Shown here piece by piece: positions 23,828-32,023 of a stretch of 50,543 nucleotides of DNA. The position numbers and the translations under genes are program-made. Under the pieces are notes generated by a model. That model was not told the origin of the DNA. It worked only from the letters and a program-made list of their open reading frames with translations, and ran no database searches. Source of the stretch: an uncultured Pseudomonadota bacterium (GTDB taxonomy: Bacteria; Myxococcota_A; UBA796; SXON01); the NCBI GenBank assembly GCA_903921785.1, contig CAIXRH010000360.1, positions 1 through 50,543 on the forward strand. Reading direction: 5' to 3'. How positions within the stretch are numbered: the first letter of the stretch is position 1; each line of letters starts with the position of its first letter.

Positions 23828-24833
23828 CCGCTCCCTCACGCTCCCGACGCGCCGAGGCGCGCGCGGCGCCGTCGCGATCGTAGGCCCGCACGATGTCGCC
23901 CACGAGCGGGTGACGGACGATGTCGGCGTCGGTGAACCGGACCATACCGATACCGTCGATCCCCTCGAGGATGCGGACGGCCTGGGCGAGGCCGGGGCGG
24001 GTGCCCCGAGGCAGGTCGATCTGCGTGAGGTCGCCGGTCACGGCGGCGCGGGACTCGTTGCCCAGCCGGGTGAGGAACATCTTCATCTGCTCCTCCGTGG
24101 CGTTCTGCGCTTCGTCGAGGATGATGAAGGCGTCGTTGAGGGTGCGTCCGCGCATGAACGCGAGCGGCGCGACCTCCACGATCCCCCGCTCGATGAGGCG
24201 CTGCGCCCGCTCTTCATCGACCATGTCGTACAGCGCGTCGTAGAGCGGGCGAAGGTAGGGGTTGACCTTCTCCGCGAGGTCCCCCGGGAGGAAGCCGAGC
24301 TTCTCGCCGGCCTCCACCGCGGGCCGGCACAGGATGATCCGGCGGACCCGCTCCTTGAGCAGCATCGACACCGCCACCGCCATCGCAAGGTAGGTCTTCC
24401 CCGTGCCCGCCGGCCCCAGGCCGAAGACGATGTCGTTCTGGGCGAAGGACCGGATGTACGAACGCTGGATCGGCGTGCGAGGGTAGATCGCCTTCTTCCG
24501 GGTGCCGGTGAGCACCACCTCACTGTGGTAGTCGAGCAGGCGCGCCTCGGGCTCCTGGCGGAGCAGCCGGCACGCTTGATCCACGTCCACCGCCGTGACC
24601 CGGCCGCCCGACGCCGCCACCGAGTACAGCTCGGTGGCCACGCGCGTAGCGAGCTGGACCTGCTCGGGCGTGCCCACGATTCGGAGCACGCTGCCCCGTT
24701 GGGTGATGCGCGCACCCGTGCCCTTCGCGAGGATCACGAGGTGCCGACCCAGCTCTCCGATGAGCTCCCGCGCCGCCTCGGCCTCGGGGAGCTCCACCTG
24801 CCGGACGGTCTCCGGCGTGTCCACAGCTTCCAA
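23814..24833 (-). CDS. ybeZ: PhoH/YbeZ family ATPase
   Basis: A 339-residue RNA-associated NTPase. Residues 20-90 resemble the KH-like region, and the ATPase has Walker A GPAGTGKTYLAM and Walker B FIILDEAQN. LCRPAVEAGEKLGFLPGD and VTGDLTQIDLPRG are family signatures. YbeZ works with YbeY in ribosome metabolism. The name PhoH records its Pho-regulated E. coli homologue; no Pho box is seen here. It starts at a TTG with a GGAG site five bases upstream. Confidence 0.93.
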   Translation of the reverse strand: MEAVDTPETVRQVELPEAEAARELIGELGRHLVILAKGTGARITQRGSVLRIVGTPEQVQLATRVATELYSVAASGGRVTAVDVDQACRLLRQEPEARLLDYHSEVVLTGTRKKAIYPRTPIQRSYIRSFAQNDIVFGLGPAGTGKTYLAMAVAVSMLLKERVRRIILCRPAVEAGEKLGFLPGDLAEKVNPYLRPLYDALYDMVDEERAQRLIERGIVEVAPLAFMRGRTLNDAFIILDEAQNATEEQMKMFLTRLGNESRAAVTGDLTQIDLPRGTRPGLAQAVRILEGIDGIGMVRFTDADIVRHPLVGDIVRAYDRDGAARASARREREGADDRA

Positions 24834-24853
24834 TCCGTCTCCGCCCAGGTACG

Positions 24854-25789
24854 CTACCTCGCGGCGGCGGCGTCGGCGAGCGAACGTTCGAGCACCAGCC
24901 GCGAGGACGGCACGAACCCGAAGGTGTAGAGGAACTTCAGGAGCGCGAGATCGTCGTAGGCGACCTCGGTTTCGAGCGTCTCCACGTCGATCGCCGCGAG
25001 GTTGTCGACGAGCTGGGTGAGCATGGCGCGGGCAAAACCGCGGCCCTGGAAGCGAGGGTCCATGCCGATCGTGTCCATCGTGGCGGAGGCCACGACCTTG
25101 CCGTACCCACCGAAGTCCACCCGAGCGGTGACGAAGCCGACGAGCGCCCCGTCGTCCTCCACGCCGAGGGACACGGTGATCGCCGACTCGCCGAGCGCCT
25201 CATCCAGCTTGCGGGCGAGGTAATCGCCGCGGTCGCTGCCGGTGATGCGCTGATCGATCTTGCGGATGGCCGGGAGGTCCGCGACGGTGAGGTGGCGGAC
25301 GACCGGGGGGAACGCCTCGACCTCCTCGTCGGTCTCCGGCAGGGACATCCGGGCAACCGGCCGGCCGGCGACGACCGTACGGGACATCGCGAAGCCGGCG
25401 TGATCGAGGAAGCTGGTCATCCGATGGTCGCGCCAGTCGACCTGGGTGACGATCGCCCTATGCCCCCGGGCGCGGCCGAGCTCCGCGAGCTCGGCCATCA
25501 TCCGCTGGCCGAGGCCGGAGTGGCGCGCCGCCGCGCTCACGCCGATGGTCTCGAGCACCAGCAGGTCTCCGGGGCGGCCGTACTCGCCGCTCACCACCCG
25601 AGCGAGGACGAAGCCGGCGAGCCCGCCTTCCCCATCCGCCGCCAGCTGGAGGTGACGACGAGGCTGCCGCAGCGCCGCGTTGAGGCGCTGGGTGAACCAC
25701 GCCCGCCGCTCCTTGCCGGTGAGCCCGCGGTCGAGGGCGACGACGGCGTCGAAGTCGGCGCGGGTGAGGGGGCGGAGAAGGGGGACCAT
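24854..25789 (-). CDS. Tandem GNAT acetyltransferase-like protein
   Basis: A 311-residue protein made of two GNAT (N-acetyltransferase) modules. Module 1 (1-140) has IGVSAAARHSGLGQRMM, a Q/R-x-x-G-x-G/A-like acetyl-CoA loop. Module 2 (165-305) has IGMDPRFQGRGFARAML with a standard RGxGxA-like loop. Tandem GNAT proteins include mycothiol synthase, but these bacteria do not usually make mycothiol, so the substrate is unknown. A GGAG site lies five bases before the ATG. CGTTAGG lies 23 bases upstream. Confidence 0.8.
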   Translation of the reverse strand: MVPLLRPLTRADFDAVVALDRGLTGKERRAWFTQRLNAALRQPRRHLQLAADGEGGLAGFVLARVVSGEYGRPGDLLVLETIGVSAAARHSGLGQRMMAELAELGRARGHRAIVTQVDWRDHRMTSFLDHAGFAMSRTVVAGRPVARMSLPETDEEVEAFPPVVRHLTVADLPAIRKIDQRITGSDRGDYLARKLDEALGESAITVSLGVEDDGALVGFVTARVDFGGYGKVVASATMDTIGMDPRFQGRGFARAMLTQLVDNLAAIDVETLETEVAYDDLALLKFLYTFGFVPSSRLVLERSLADAAAAR

Positions 25790-25881
25790 GGCGGCTCCAG
25801 GAGGCGCCGCAACCTAACGCGACGCCCACCGGCGGCGGAGGCGCAGACCGATCCGATCGTCACGACTCCGTCGACGCGCGT

Positions 25882-26871
25882 CTACAGCACGAAGCGTACG
25901 CCCACATGTCCGCCGACGCTCTCGTCGAGGGTGACGTTGAGCTGGCCGTACACCTTGACGAAGAAGATGTCGGCCTGGGCGCCCACGAAGGCGCGGGGCG
26001 TCCACGGCGACACCTGCCCCGACTCGGTGAGCGAGAGGCTCGCCGAGCCCACATCCTGCGCCTGACCGCCGTACGCCAGGGTGATCGGCCCCGACATCCC
26101 GATGGTGCTCGTCGCGCTCCCGGAGAGGTTGTAGTCCACACCGGCGCCCAAAAACGCGGTGACCACGAAGACATGTAGGTTGGTCGAGAGCTCCAGCGGG
26201 ATGCTCTGCGCTTCGGCGGAGATGGTGTAGTCCCCGGTGGCGTCCCAGCTCAGCTCGTTGGTGGCGACGGGGAGCGACTGCTCGAGCTTCAGGGTGTAGC
26301 TGGAGTATTCGTAGCCACCGGTGACGTCGAGGCCTCCCCAGCGGACCCCGTCCGTCTTGTCGCCCCCCTTGACCACCTTCACCTGGACGTGCCCGCCGTA
26401 GTTGAGGAAGGTCGCGGAGAACGGGGCGCGATCGGTCTTGGCGCTCATCCCGTTGACGTAGAGCTTGAAGCGCCGGAGGGCGCTGTCCTTCTCGGAGAAC
26501 GCGCCGAGGTTGAGCCCGGCCATCGCGCCGACCTGGAGCGCGAAGCCGGTCTCGGGCAGGCCCTCGGCGGTACCGCCGTCGAGCGCGGCGCCCGCGCCGT
26601 TGACCGCCGTCCCGAACGCGCCGCCAAAGGCGAAGCGCTGCATGTCGCTGCCATAGTCCACGCCCATGCCCTTGCTGGAGAGCACGTTGGCGTCGGCCAT
26701 CTGGGCCATGTACCCGGAGAGGTCCACCGTATGGAGCTGATCGCCGATGGCCTTGGACATTCCTGCTTCGAGCTCGGTCTCGTCGAAGCCGGCCTGCTGG
26801 GCCTCCTTCGGTAGGGTGATGTCCACGGAGGCGTCGACAGCGTAGGCGGTGCCCAAGAGCGCGAAGATCAT
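25882..26871 (-). CDS. Secreted outer-membrane beta-barrel-like protein
   Basis: A 329-residue protein with a short signal peptide (cleavage near TAYA-VDAS). The C-terminal half has alternating hydrophobic/polar strands, for example YSSYTLKLEQSLPVATN and HVFVVTAFLGAGVDYNLS, and the protein ends GHVGVRFVL, an aromatic/hydrophobic end like outer-membrane barrels. About 12 strands look possible, but this is a reading by eye. TATCGT lies exactly six bases before the ATG with no Shine-Dalgarno sequence. It is divergent from the FG-GAP operon, with 66 bases between them, so the two may share regulation. Confidence 0.6.
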   Translation of the reverse strand: MIFALLGTAYAVDASVDITLPKEAQQAGFDETELEAGMSKAIGDQLHTVDLSGYMAQMADANVLSSKGMGVDYGSDMQRFAFGGAFGTAVNGAGAALDGGTAEGLPETGFALQVGAMAGLNLGAFSEKDSALRRFKLYVNGMSAKTDRAPFSATFLNYGGHVQVKVVKGGDKTDGVRWGGLDVTGGYEYSSYTLKLEQSLPVATNELSWDATGDYTISAEAQSIPLELSTNLHVFVVTAFLGAGVDYNLSGSATSTIGMSGPITLAYGGQAQDVGSASLSLTESGQVSPWTPRAFVGAQADIFFVKVYGQLNVTLDESVGGHVGVRFVL

Positions 26872-26937
26872 GCGCCCACGATAGCCCGAGACCCCGCCCG
26901 ATGGACACCCCGACGTTTCCGGGACAAGGTAGCGTCG

Positions 26938-28362
26938 ATGTTCGTGCTCGTGCTCCTGACCGCCTGCGGCTCCGACACGGGCGGCGACACGGTCGACACG
27001 GCCTGCGGCGGCGCGGGCTGTGACAGCGGCGTTGTCCGCCGGGAAGGCGAGCTCGACGCTGCCGACGCCGACGTGCTCGTCGGCGGCGCCATGGCCAACG
27101 ACGAGCTCGGCGCCGCCGTGGCGATCGGCGATGCCACGGGCGACGGCCGCCCGGATCTGCTCGTGGGCGCCCGCGGCGAAGCCAGCGGGAAGGGCGGCGC
27201 CTGGCTCTTCGCCGGCCCCCTCACCCCCGGCTCCGTCGACGTGGCCGACGCCACCGCCCACCTGACCTCCGCCGACACCGTCCAGCTCGGCACGGAGGGC
27301 TGCCTCGGCAGGGACCTCACCGGCGACGGCGTGGGCGACCTCGTCGTCGGCAGCCGCTCGTGGATGCGGTCCCCCGTGGGCGGCGCCGCCTTCGTGATCC
27401 CCGGGCCCGTCACCGGCGAGCTCGACGCCGCCGAGGCCGGCACGACGCTCCTCAGCGGCGAGGAGGACGATCTGTTCGGCATCGCCGTCTCCTGCGGCGG
27501 CGACGCGACCGGCGACGGCGCGTCCGACCTGCTCGTCGGCGCCCGCTCGCGAGACGGCCGCGCGCCTGACGCCGGCGCCGCCTTCCTGTTCGCCTCCCCC
27601 ATCGCCGCCACCGGCCCCGCCGACGCGGTGCTCACCGTACGCGGAGAGGGCGGGGACGACGCCGCCGGTCGGGCCGTGGACCTTCGCTCCGACCTCGACG
27701 GCGACGGCCTCGCCGACGTGGTGGTGGGGGCGTACCGCCAGTCCGCCGAGGTGGGCTTCGGGGGCGCCGTGTACGTGGTCGCCGGGGGAACGACGGGAGT
27801 GGTGGACCTCGGCGACGCGGACGTGGTGCTCCGCGCGACCGAGGACGGGGCCTCGGCCGGGCGGGCGCTGACCTCCGCCGGCGACCTCGACGGCGACGGC
27901 CGGGCCGACCTCGTGGTCGGGCTTTCCGGCGTCAACGGGCTCGCCGGCGCGGTTGCCGTGCTCACGAGCCCGCTCCCCGCCACCGGCTCGTTCTCCGCTT
28001 CCAGCGCCCGCTTCTCCGCAAGCACGGCGGACGCCAACGCCGGCTTCGCCGTGCTCGCGGACGCCGACCTCGACGGCGACGGCGTCGACGAGCTCGGGGT
28101 CGGCGCGCCGGGCCAGCACGGCGACGGCCGGGGTACGCTCCCCGGCGAAGCGTGGTTCTTCTACGGGCCGGTCGCCGGCGCGTTGACGGCGGAGGACGCG
28201 GCGATCCACGTGACGACGACGGAGGGCGGGGCCGGCCTCGGCTACGCCCTCGCCGGGGGCGACCTCGACGGCGACGGCCGCGACGATGTGGCGATCGGGG
28301 CGAACTTCTTCTCCCCGGATGCCTCGGGCGGCGTGGCCGTGCTCTTCGGGGCCGCACCATGA
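26938..28362 (+). CDS. FG-GAP propeller lipoprotein 1
   Basis: A 474-residue lipoprotein (lipobox LLTAC, residues 6-10). The mature part holds seven FG-GAP repeats, recognisable by calcium loops such as DATGDGRPDLLVG, DLTGDGVGDLVVG, DATGDGASDLLVG and DLDGDGLADVVVG, spaced about 60 residues. Seven repeats fit a closed seven-bladed beta-propeller like that of integrin alpha subunits. A role in adhesion or calcium-dependent assembly at the surface is inferred. The stop overlaps the next start (ATGA). It is the first gene of a three-gene overlapping operon. Confidence 0.85.
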   Translation: MFVLVLLTACGSDTGGDTVDTACGGAGCDSGVVRREGELDAADADVLVGGAMANDELGAAVAIGDATGDGRPDLLVGARGEASGKGGAWLFAGPLTPGSVDVADATAHLTSADTVQLGTEGCLGRDLTGDGVGDLVVGSRSWMRSPVGGAAFVIPGPVTGELDAAEAGTTLLSGEEDDLFGIAVSCGGDATGDGASDLLVGARSRDGRAPDAGAAFLFASPIAATGPADAVLTVRGEGGDDAAGRAVDLRSDLDGDGLADVVVGAYRQSAEVGFGGAVYVVAGGTTGVVDLGDADVVLRATEDGASAGRALTSAGDLDGDGRADLVVGLSGVNGLAGAVAVLTSPLPATGSFSASSARFSASTADANAGFAVLADADLDGDGVDELGVGAPGQHGDGRGTLPGEAWFFYGPVAGALTAEDAAIHVTTTEGGAGLGYALAGGDLDGDGRDDVAIGANFFSPDASGGVAVLFGAAP

Positions 28363-29750
28363 CGCTCTTCCTCTTCGCCCTCGCCTGCGAGAGCGACGAC
28401 AGCTCGGACAGCGGCTACCCCCCCGACACCTCCCGCCCGGACGCTCCGAAGCGGCAGCTCGGCACGCTCGCCCTCCACGACGGAATCACCCTGAGTGGCG
28501 CAGCGGCAGGCGACCGCTTCGGCGCCGCGGTGGCGGGCGGCGACCTCGACGGGGACGGGATCGCCGAGCTGGTGGTCGGCGCACCCGACGCCGCCGGCGC
28601 GCTCGGCACGGCCTACGTGTTCTCCGGGCCGGTCTCCGGCGGCCTCACGGCCGCCTCGGCGACCACCACCGTCGCGGGCACCGGCGCGCTCGGCTGGGGC
28701 GTCGCCGTGGTCGGCGACCTCGACGGCGACGGGCGGAACGACCTCGCGGTCGGGGCGCCGCACGCCGACGGGGACGCGCCCGGCAGCGGTGCGGCCTACG
28801 TGTGGACGAACCCGAACGACGCGATCGGCGCCGCCGACGCCTGGCTCACGATCCGCGGGACGGCCCCGGGAGACGCGCTCGGCGCGCGGGTGGGCGGCGC
28901 GAAGGATGACGCCGGCCGCCCGGTCTTCCTCGTCGGCGCCTGGCTGGCGGACGACGCCGGAGTGGACGCCGGCGGCCTCGGCCTCTTCACCGCCGCCGCA
29001 GGCACCTTCGGCGCGGACGACGCCGCGATCTGGCTCACCGGCGCCGATCCGGGCGACTGGGCCGGCTACGGCGCGGCTGGCGGCCACGACGGCGATCACG
29101 ACGGGGTGGACGACCTCCTCGTCGGCGCCGACGGCCTCGACGCGTCGGGGAAGAACGGCGGCGGCGCCTACTTCGTGAGCGGGGCCGGCCTCACCTCCGG
29201 CCCGCTCGCCGACCGCGGCGTGCGCTACGACGCGGAGGGCCCGGGTGACAACGCAGGCCACGCGGTCGCGTGGGCGCCGGACACCAACGGCGACGGGGTG
29301 GACGAGCTGCTCGTGGGCGCGCTCGGCAACGCCGCGGCCGGGCCGCGTGCCGGCGCCGCCTACCTCTTCTCCCCGGGGCCGGCCGGGAAGCTCGGCGTTC
29401 AAGGGTCGGCGATGCGCGGAGCCCCCGGCGACCTCCTCGGCTACAGCGTGGCCGGCCTCGGCGACGCCGACGGCGATGAGCGCGGCGAGATCCTCCTCGG
29501 CGGCCGCTTCGACGCCACGGGCGGCGCCGACGCCGGCGGCGCCTGGCTGCTCTACGGGCCGGTGGACGCCGCCATGGACCTCACCACCTCCGCCCTGCAT
29601 GTGACCGCAGGCGCGGGCGAAGAAGCCGGCTTCGTGGTGGGCGCGGGCGGGGACCTCGACGGGGACGGGCTCGGCGAAGGCCTGGTCGGCGCGCCGGAGG
29701 CGGACGGGGGCGCGGGGCGGGTGTACGTTGTCCGCGGAGTCACCCCGTGA
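28359..29750 (+). CDS. FG-GAP propeller lipoprotein 2
   Basis: A 463-residue lipoprotein (lipobox FALAC). It again shows seven blades, with loops DLDGDGIAELVVG, DLDGDGRNDLAVG, DHDGVDDLLVG, DTNGDGVDELLVG, DADGDERGEILLG and DLDGDGLGEGLVG. The third blade is degenerate (DDAGRPVFLVG) and lacks the full calcium loop. It is paralogous to the upstream gene. The start overlaps that gene's stop by ATGA and its own stop overlaps the next GTG, so all three are translationally coupled. Confidence 0.85.
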   Translation: MTLFLFALACESDDSSDSGYPPDTSRPDAPKRQLGTLALHDGITLSGAAAGDRFGAAVAGGDLDGDGIAELVVGAPDAAGALGTAYVFSGPVSGGLTAASATTTVAGTGALGWGVAVVGDLDGDGRNDLAVGAPHADGDAPGSGAAYVWTNPNDAIGAADAWLTIRGTAPGDALGARVGGAKDDAGRPVFLVGAWLADDAGVDAGGLGLFTAAAGTFGADDAAIWLTGADPGDWAGYGAAGGHDGDHDGVDDLLVGADGLDASGKNGGGAYFVSGAGLTSGPLADRGVRYDAEGPGDNAGHAVAWAPDTNGDGVDELLVGALGNAAAGPRAGAAYLFSPGPAGKLGVQGSAMRGAPGDLLGYSVAGLGDADGDERGEILLGGRFDATGGADAGGAWLLYGPVDAAMDLTTSALHVTAGAGEEAGFVVGAGGDLDGDGLGEGLVGAPEADGGAGRVYVVRGVTP

Positions 29751-31897
29751 CCCTCCTCTGGCTCAGCGTCGCCCTCGCCGCGGACCCCGCCGCGGACCGC
29801 GTCTTCTTCCTGGTCATCGACGGGATGCGCGACGAGGAAGGGGTGCTCGGCACCGACACCAACCTCCCCCACCTCTGGGACGAGCTCCGGCCCACCGGCG
29901 CCTACGCGTTCCCACTCCAGAACCGCGACGCCACGCTCACCGACGCCGCGCACCGCTCGATCATGGCCGGGCGTCGGGGGCCGATGCCGGGGCTGCCCTG
30001 GTACCCCGGGCGCGACCTGCAGCGGGTGTGGTCGCCGACGCTCGCCGAGGTGGTGGGTAACGCCCGTGGCGGCGGCGGCTACGTGATCGGCAACACCGTC
30101 TTCCTGGACAGTCAGGGCCGGAGCCTCGCGCCCGGGTACCGTGGCGGCACGATCCGGGAAGCCTCGACCGAGGCCAATTCCACCGCCTCCGACGACGACA
30201 TCTACGCCCAGCTCCTCGCCGAGCTCGGCGCGGACGATCGGGTGGTGCTCTACAACATCCACGAGGCCGACAAGTCCGGCCACGCCGACAAGTGGGACGG
30301 CTACATCGCCGGCCTCCAACGCGCGGATTCCATCGTGGACGACCTCGTCCACCGGGTGGGCACCGCCCGGGACACGTTCTTCGTCTTCTCCGACCACGGC
30401 CGCCACCGCGACGAGACCTGGATGGGCCACGGCGACGACTGCACCGGGTGCCGCCAGTCGTGGCTCCTGGCGTTCGGCGCGGGGATCCGTGCGGGCGTCG
30501 AGGTCTCTACGGCGCCGGAGATCATCGACCTCGCGCCCACCGCCGCGTGGCTCACCGGCGCGCCGATGCCGTCGACGCGCGGGCGGGTGCTCGCCGAGAT
30601 CCTCGTCGATCCCCCCGCCGAACCCGCCGACGCGGACGCCCTGGTGGAGCCGGCGTTGGCCGTGGATGGTGCCGGGACCACCTTCGAGGTCGCGCGGCGG
30701 CTCCCCCACGCCGCCGACGACGGGGCGCTGGTGATGCGCAGCCGCCCGGCCGGCGGGGGCTGGACGGCGTGGACGACCTTCGCGGAGGAGGCGGACTCGC
30801 CCGAGATGCCGTCGATCGCCGCCGGCGGCGGGGTGCTCTGGCGCGCGTGGCGCACCTGGCAGATCGACACCGGCAACTGGGGGATCGTCGGCGAAGCGAG
30901 CGCCGATGGTGGCACGACCTGGGCCAGCCCGGTGCGACTTGCCCGCGCGGTGCAATACTACGAAGCCCCGAGGCTGGTCGGGGCCGATGCGGGCTTCGCC
31001 GCGACCTGGTGGGCCGACGCGCGCGCGAGCGCCGACGCCCCCGCCACGCTCCACACCTACGCCGGCACGGCGACCGCGTGGATCGAGAGCGAGGTCGATC
31101 CTGGGGATGTGTTCCACGCCCCGACCGAGCCGACGAGCGTCTACTCGACGAGCGCCGGTCCCCTCACCCTCTTCGCGGCGATCCCGTCCGAACACTACGA
31201 TCCGCCGCAGGACGGCGACACCACCAACCCTGGCGACCAGGACCGCGACCTGTGGCTGCTCCGCGGCGTCGGAACGGGGAGCCCCGGCGTGGTGCGGGTG
31301 ACCCAGACCGACGACGTGGAGTACTGGCCCGCCCTCACCGAATCCCCGGAGGGTCAGCTGGTGGCCGCGTGGGCGCACCGGGCCGGCCCGAAGCTCGCGG
31401 ACGGCGCCTGGGACCTCCGGCTGGCCACGAGCGCCGACCACGGCGTCACCTGGAGCGACACCGTCGCCGTGGAGAGCCCGGCGGAGGCGTGGAAGCCCGT
31501 GCTGGTCTCCGGCCCGGAGGGGACCTGGATGGTCGCTGTTGAGGTCGAAGGTGCCACCCAGACGCTGGCCGCCTACGCGGTGGTGGACGGGAAGGCCGAG
31601 CGCCGCGCCACGCTCGCAACGTCCACCGGGTGGATCGACGAGCTCTCGGCGGTCGCGGTCGCGGATGGCCTCCAGGTGGCGTGGACGGACGGGGTGGACA
31701 CCAACGTGCACCACATCGGGGACGTGCTCGCGCCCTGGGCGTCGCTGGCGGCGAAGGAGGACACCGGGAAGACCCCGGCGCCGCCGGATGATCCGTGCGG
31801 TTGTTCCCACGGTTCGGGGCTCCTGGGGCTGGGGCTCCCGCTCCTCTGGGTGCGGCGGCGGCGGGCGCCGACGCTGGTCGTGGCTCGCGACGGTTGA
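29747..31897 (+). CDS. Secreted alkaline-phosphatase-superfamily protein with C-terminal anchor tail
   Basis: A 716-residue protein with a signal peptide (GTG start, cleavage near SVALA-ADPA). Residues 15-290 look like the alkaline phosphatase/phosphodiesterase superfamily: FFLVIDGMRD (metal Asp), TDAAHRSIMAGR (candidate Thr nucleophile near here), HEADKSGH (Asp/His) and FVFSDHGRH (Asp/His). The rest has beta-propeller-like repeats resembling BNR/sialidase blades. The C-terminus DPCGCSHGSG-hydrophobic-RRRR resembles MYXO-CTERM sorting tails (Cys, helix, Arg cluster). The end of the coding sequence lies inside a 68-bp dispersed repeat, which supplies the last residues (TLVVARDG). The substrate is unknown. 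Confidence 0.75.
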   Translation: MTLLWLSVALAADPAADRVFFLVIDGMRDEEGVLGTDTNLPHLWDELRPTGAYAFPLQNRDATLTDAAHRSIMAGRRGPMPGLPWYPGRDLQRVWSPTLAEVVGNARGGGGYVIGNTVFLDSQGRSLAPGYRGGTIREASTEANSTASDDDIYAQLLAELGADDRVVLYNIHEADKSGHADKWDGYIAGLQRADSIVDDLVHRVGTARDTFFVFSDHGRHRDETWMGHGDDCTGCRQSWLLAFGAGIRAGVEVSTAPEIIDLAPTAAWLTGAPMPSTRGRVLAEILVDPPAEPADADALVEPALAVDGAGTTFEVARRLPHAADDGALVMRSRPAGGGWTAWTTFAEEADSPEMPSIAAGGGVLWRAWRTWQIDTGNWGIVGEASADGGTTWASPVRLARAVQYYEAPRLVGADAGFAATWWADARASADAPATLHTYAGTATAWIESEVDPGDVFHAPTEPTSVYSTSAGPLTLFAAIPSEHYDPPQDGDTTNPGDQDRDLWLLRGVGTGSPGVVRVTQTDDVEYWPALTESPEGQLVAAWAHRAGPKLADGAWDLRLATSADHGVTWSDTVAVESPAEAWKPVLVSGPEGTWMVAVEVEGATQTLAAYAVVDGKAERRATLATSTGWIDELSAVAVADGLQVAWTDGVDTNVHHIGDVLAPWASLAAKEDTGKTPAPPDDPCGCSHGSGLLGLGLPLLWVRRRRAPTLVVARDG

Positions 31898-31930
31898 GAG
31901 GGGCCGGGAGGGGGGACAACCCTCGTTGTC
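31863..31930 (+). repeat. 3'-end dispersed repeat, copy A
   Basis: A 68-bp sequence, 61 of 68 identical to copy B at 34810-34877 without gaps. Its left half encodes the last residues and the stop of the phosphatase gene. Its right end can fold as GACAAC-CCTC-GTTGTC (31915-31930). The central GGCTCGCGACGGT and GGGCCGGGAGGGGG are shared by all three copies. Confidence 0.75.
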
Positions 31931-32023
31931 TCCGACGTCGGTGCAGATGTGGTGCATCCGCGCCGCGTGGGGCCCGTCGTGACGACGCCGCGATAGAGCG
32001 CCTCGTTGCCCCTTGGAGGCCGG

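Noticed and set aside
21044-23935. A 963-codon plus-strand frame opposite the 7TM-HD gene
   Set aside because: The minus-strand gene has intact HD and membrane motifs; the plus-strand frame is its antisense shadow.
29747-31897. Calling the phosphatase-superfamily gene phoA or phoD
   Set aside because: Only superfamily metal-binding motifs are visible and no Pho box precedes the operon. A specific name and phosphate link are not supported.
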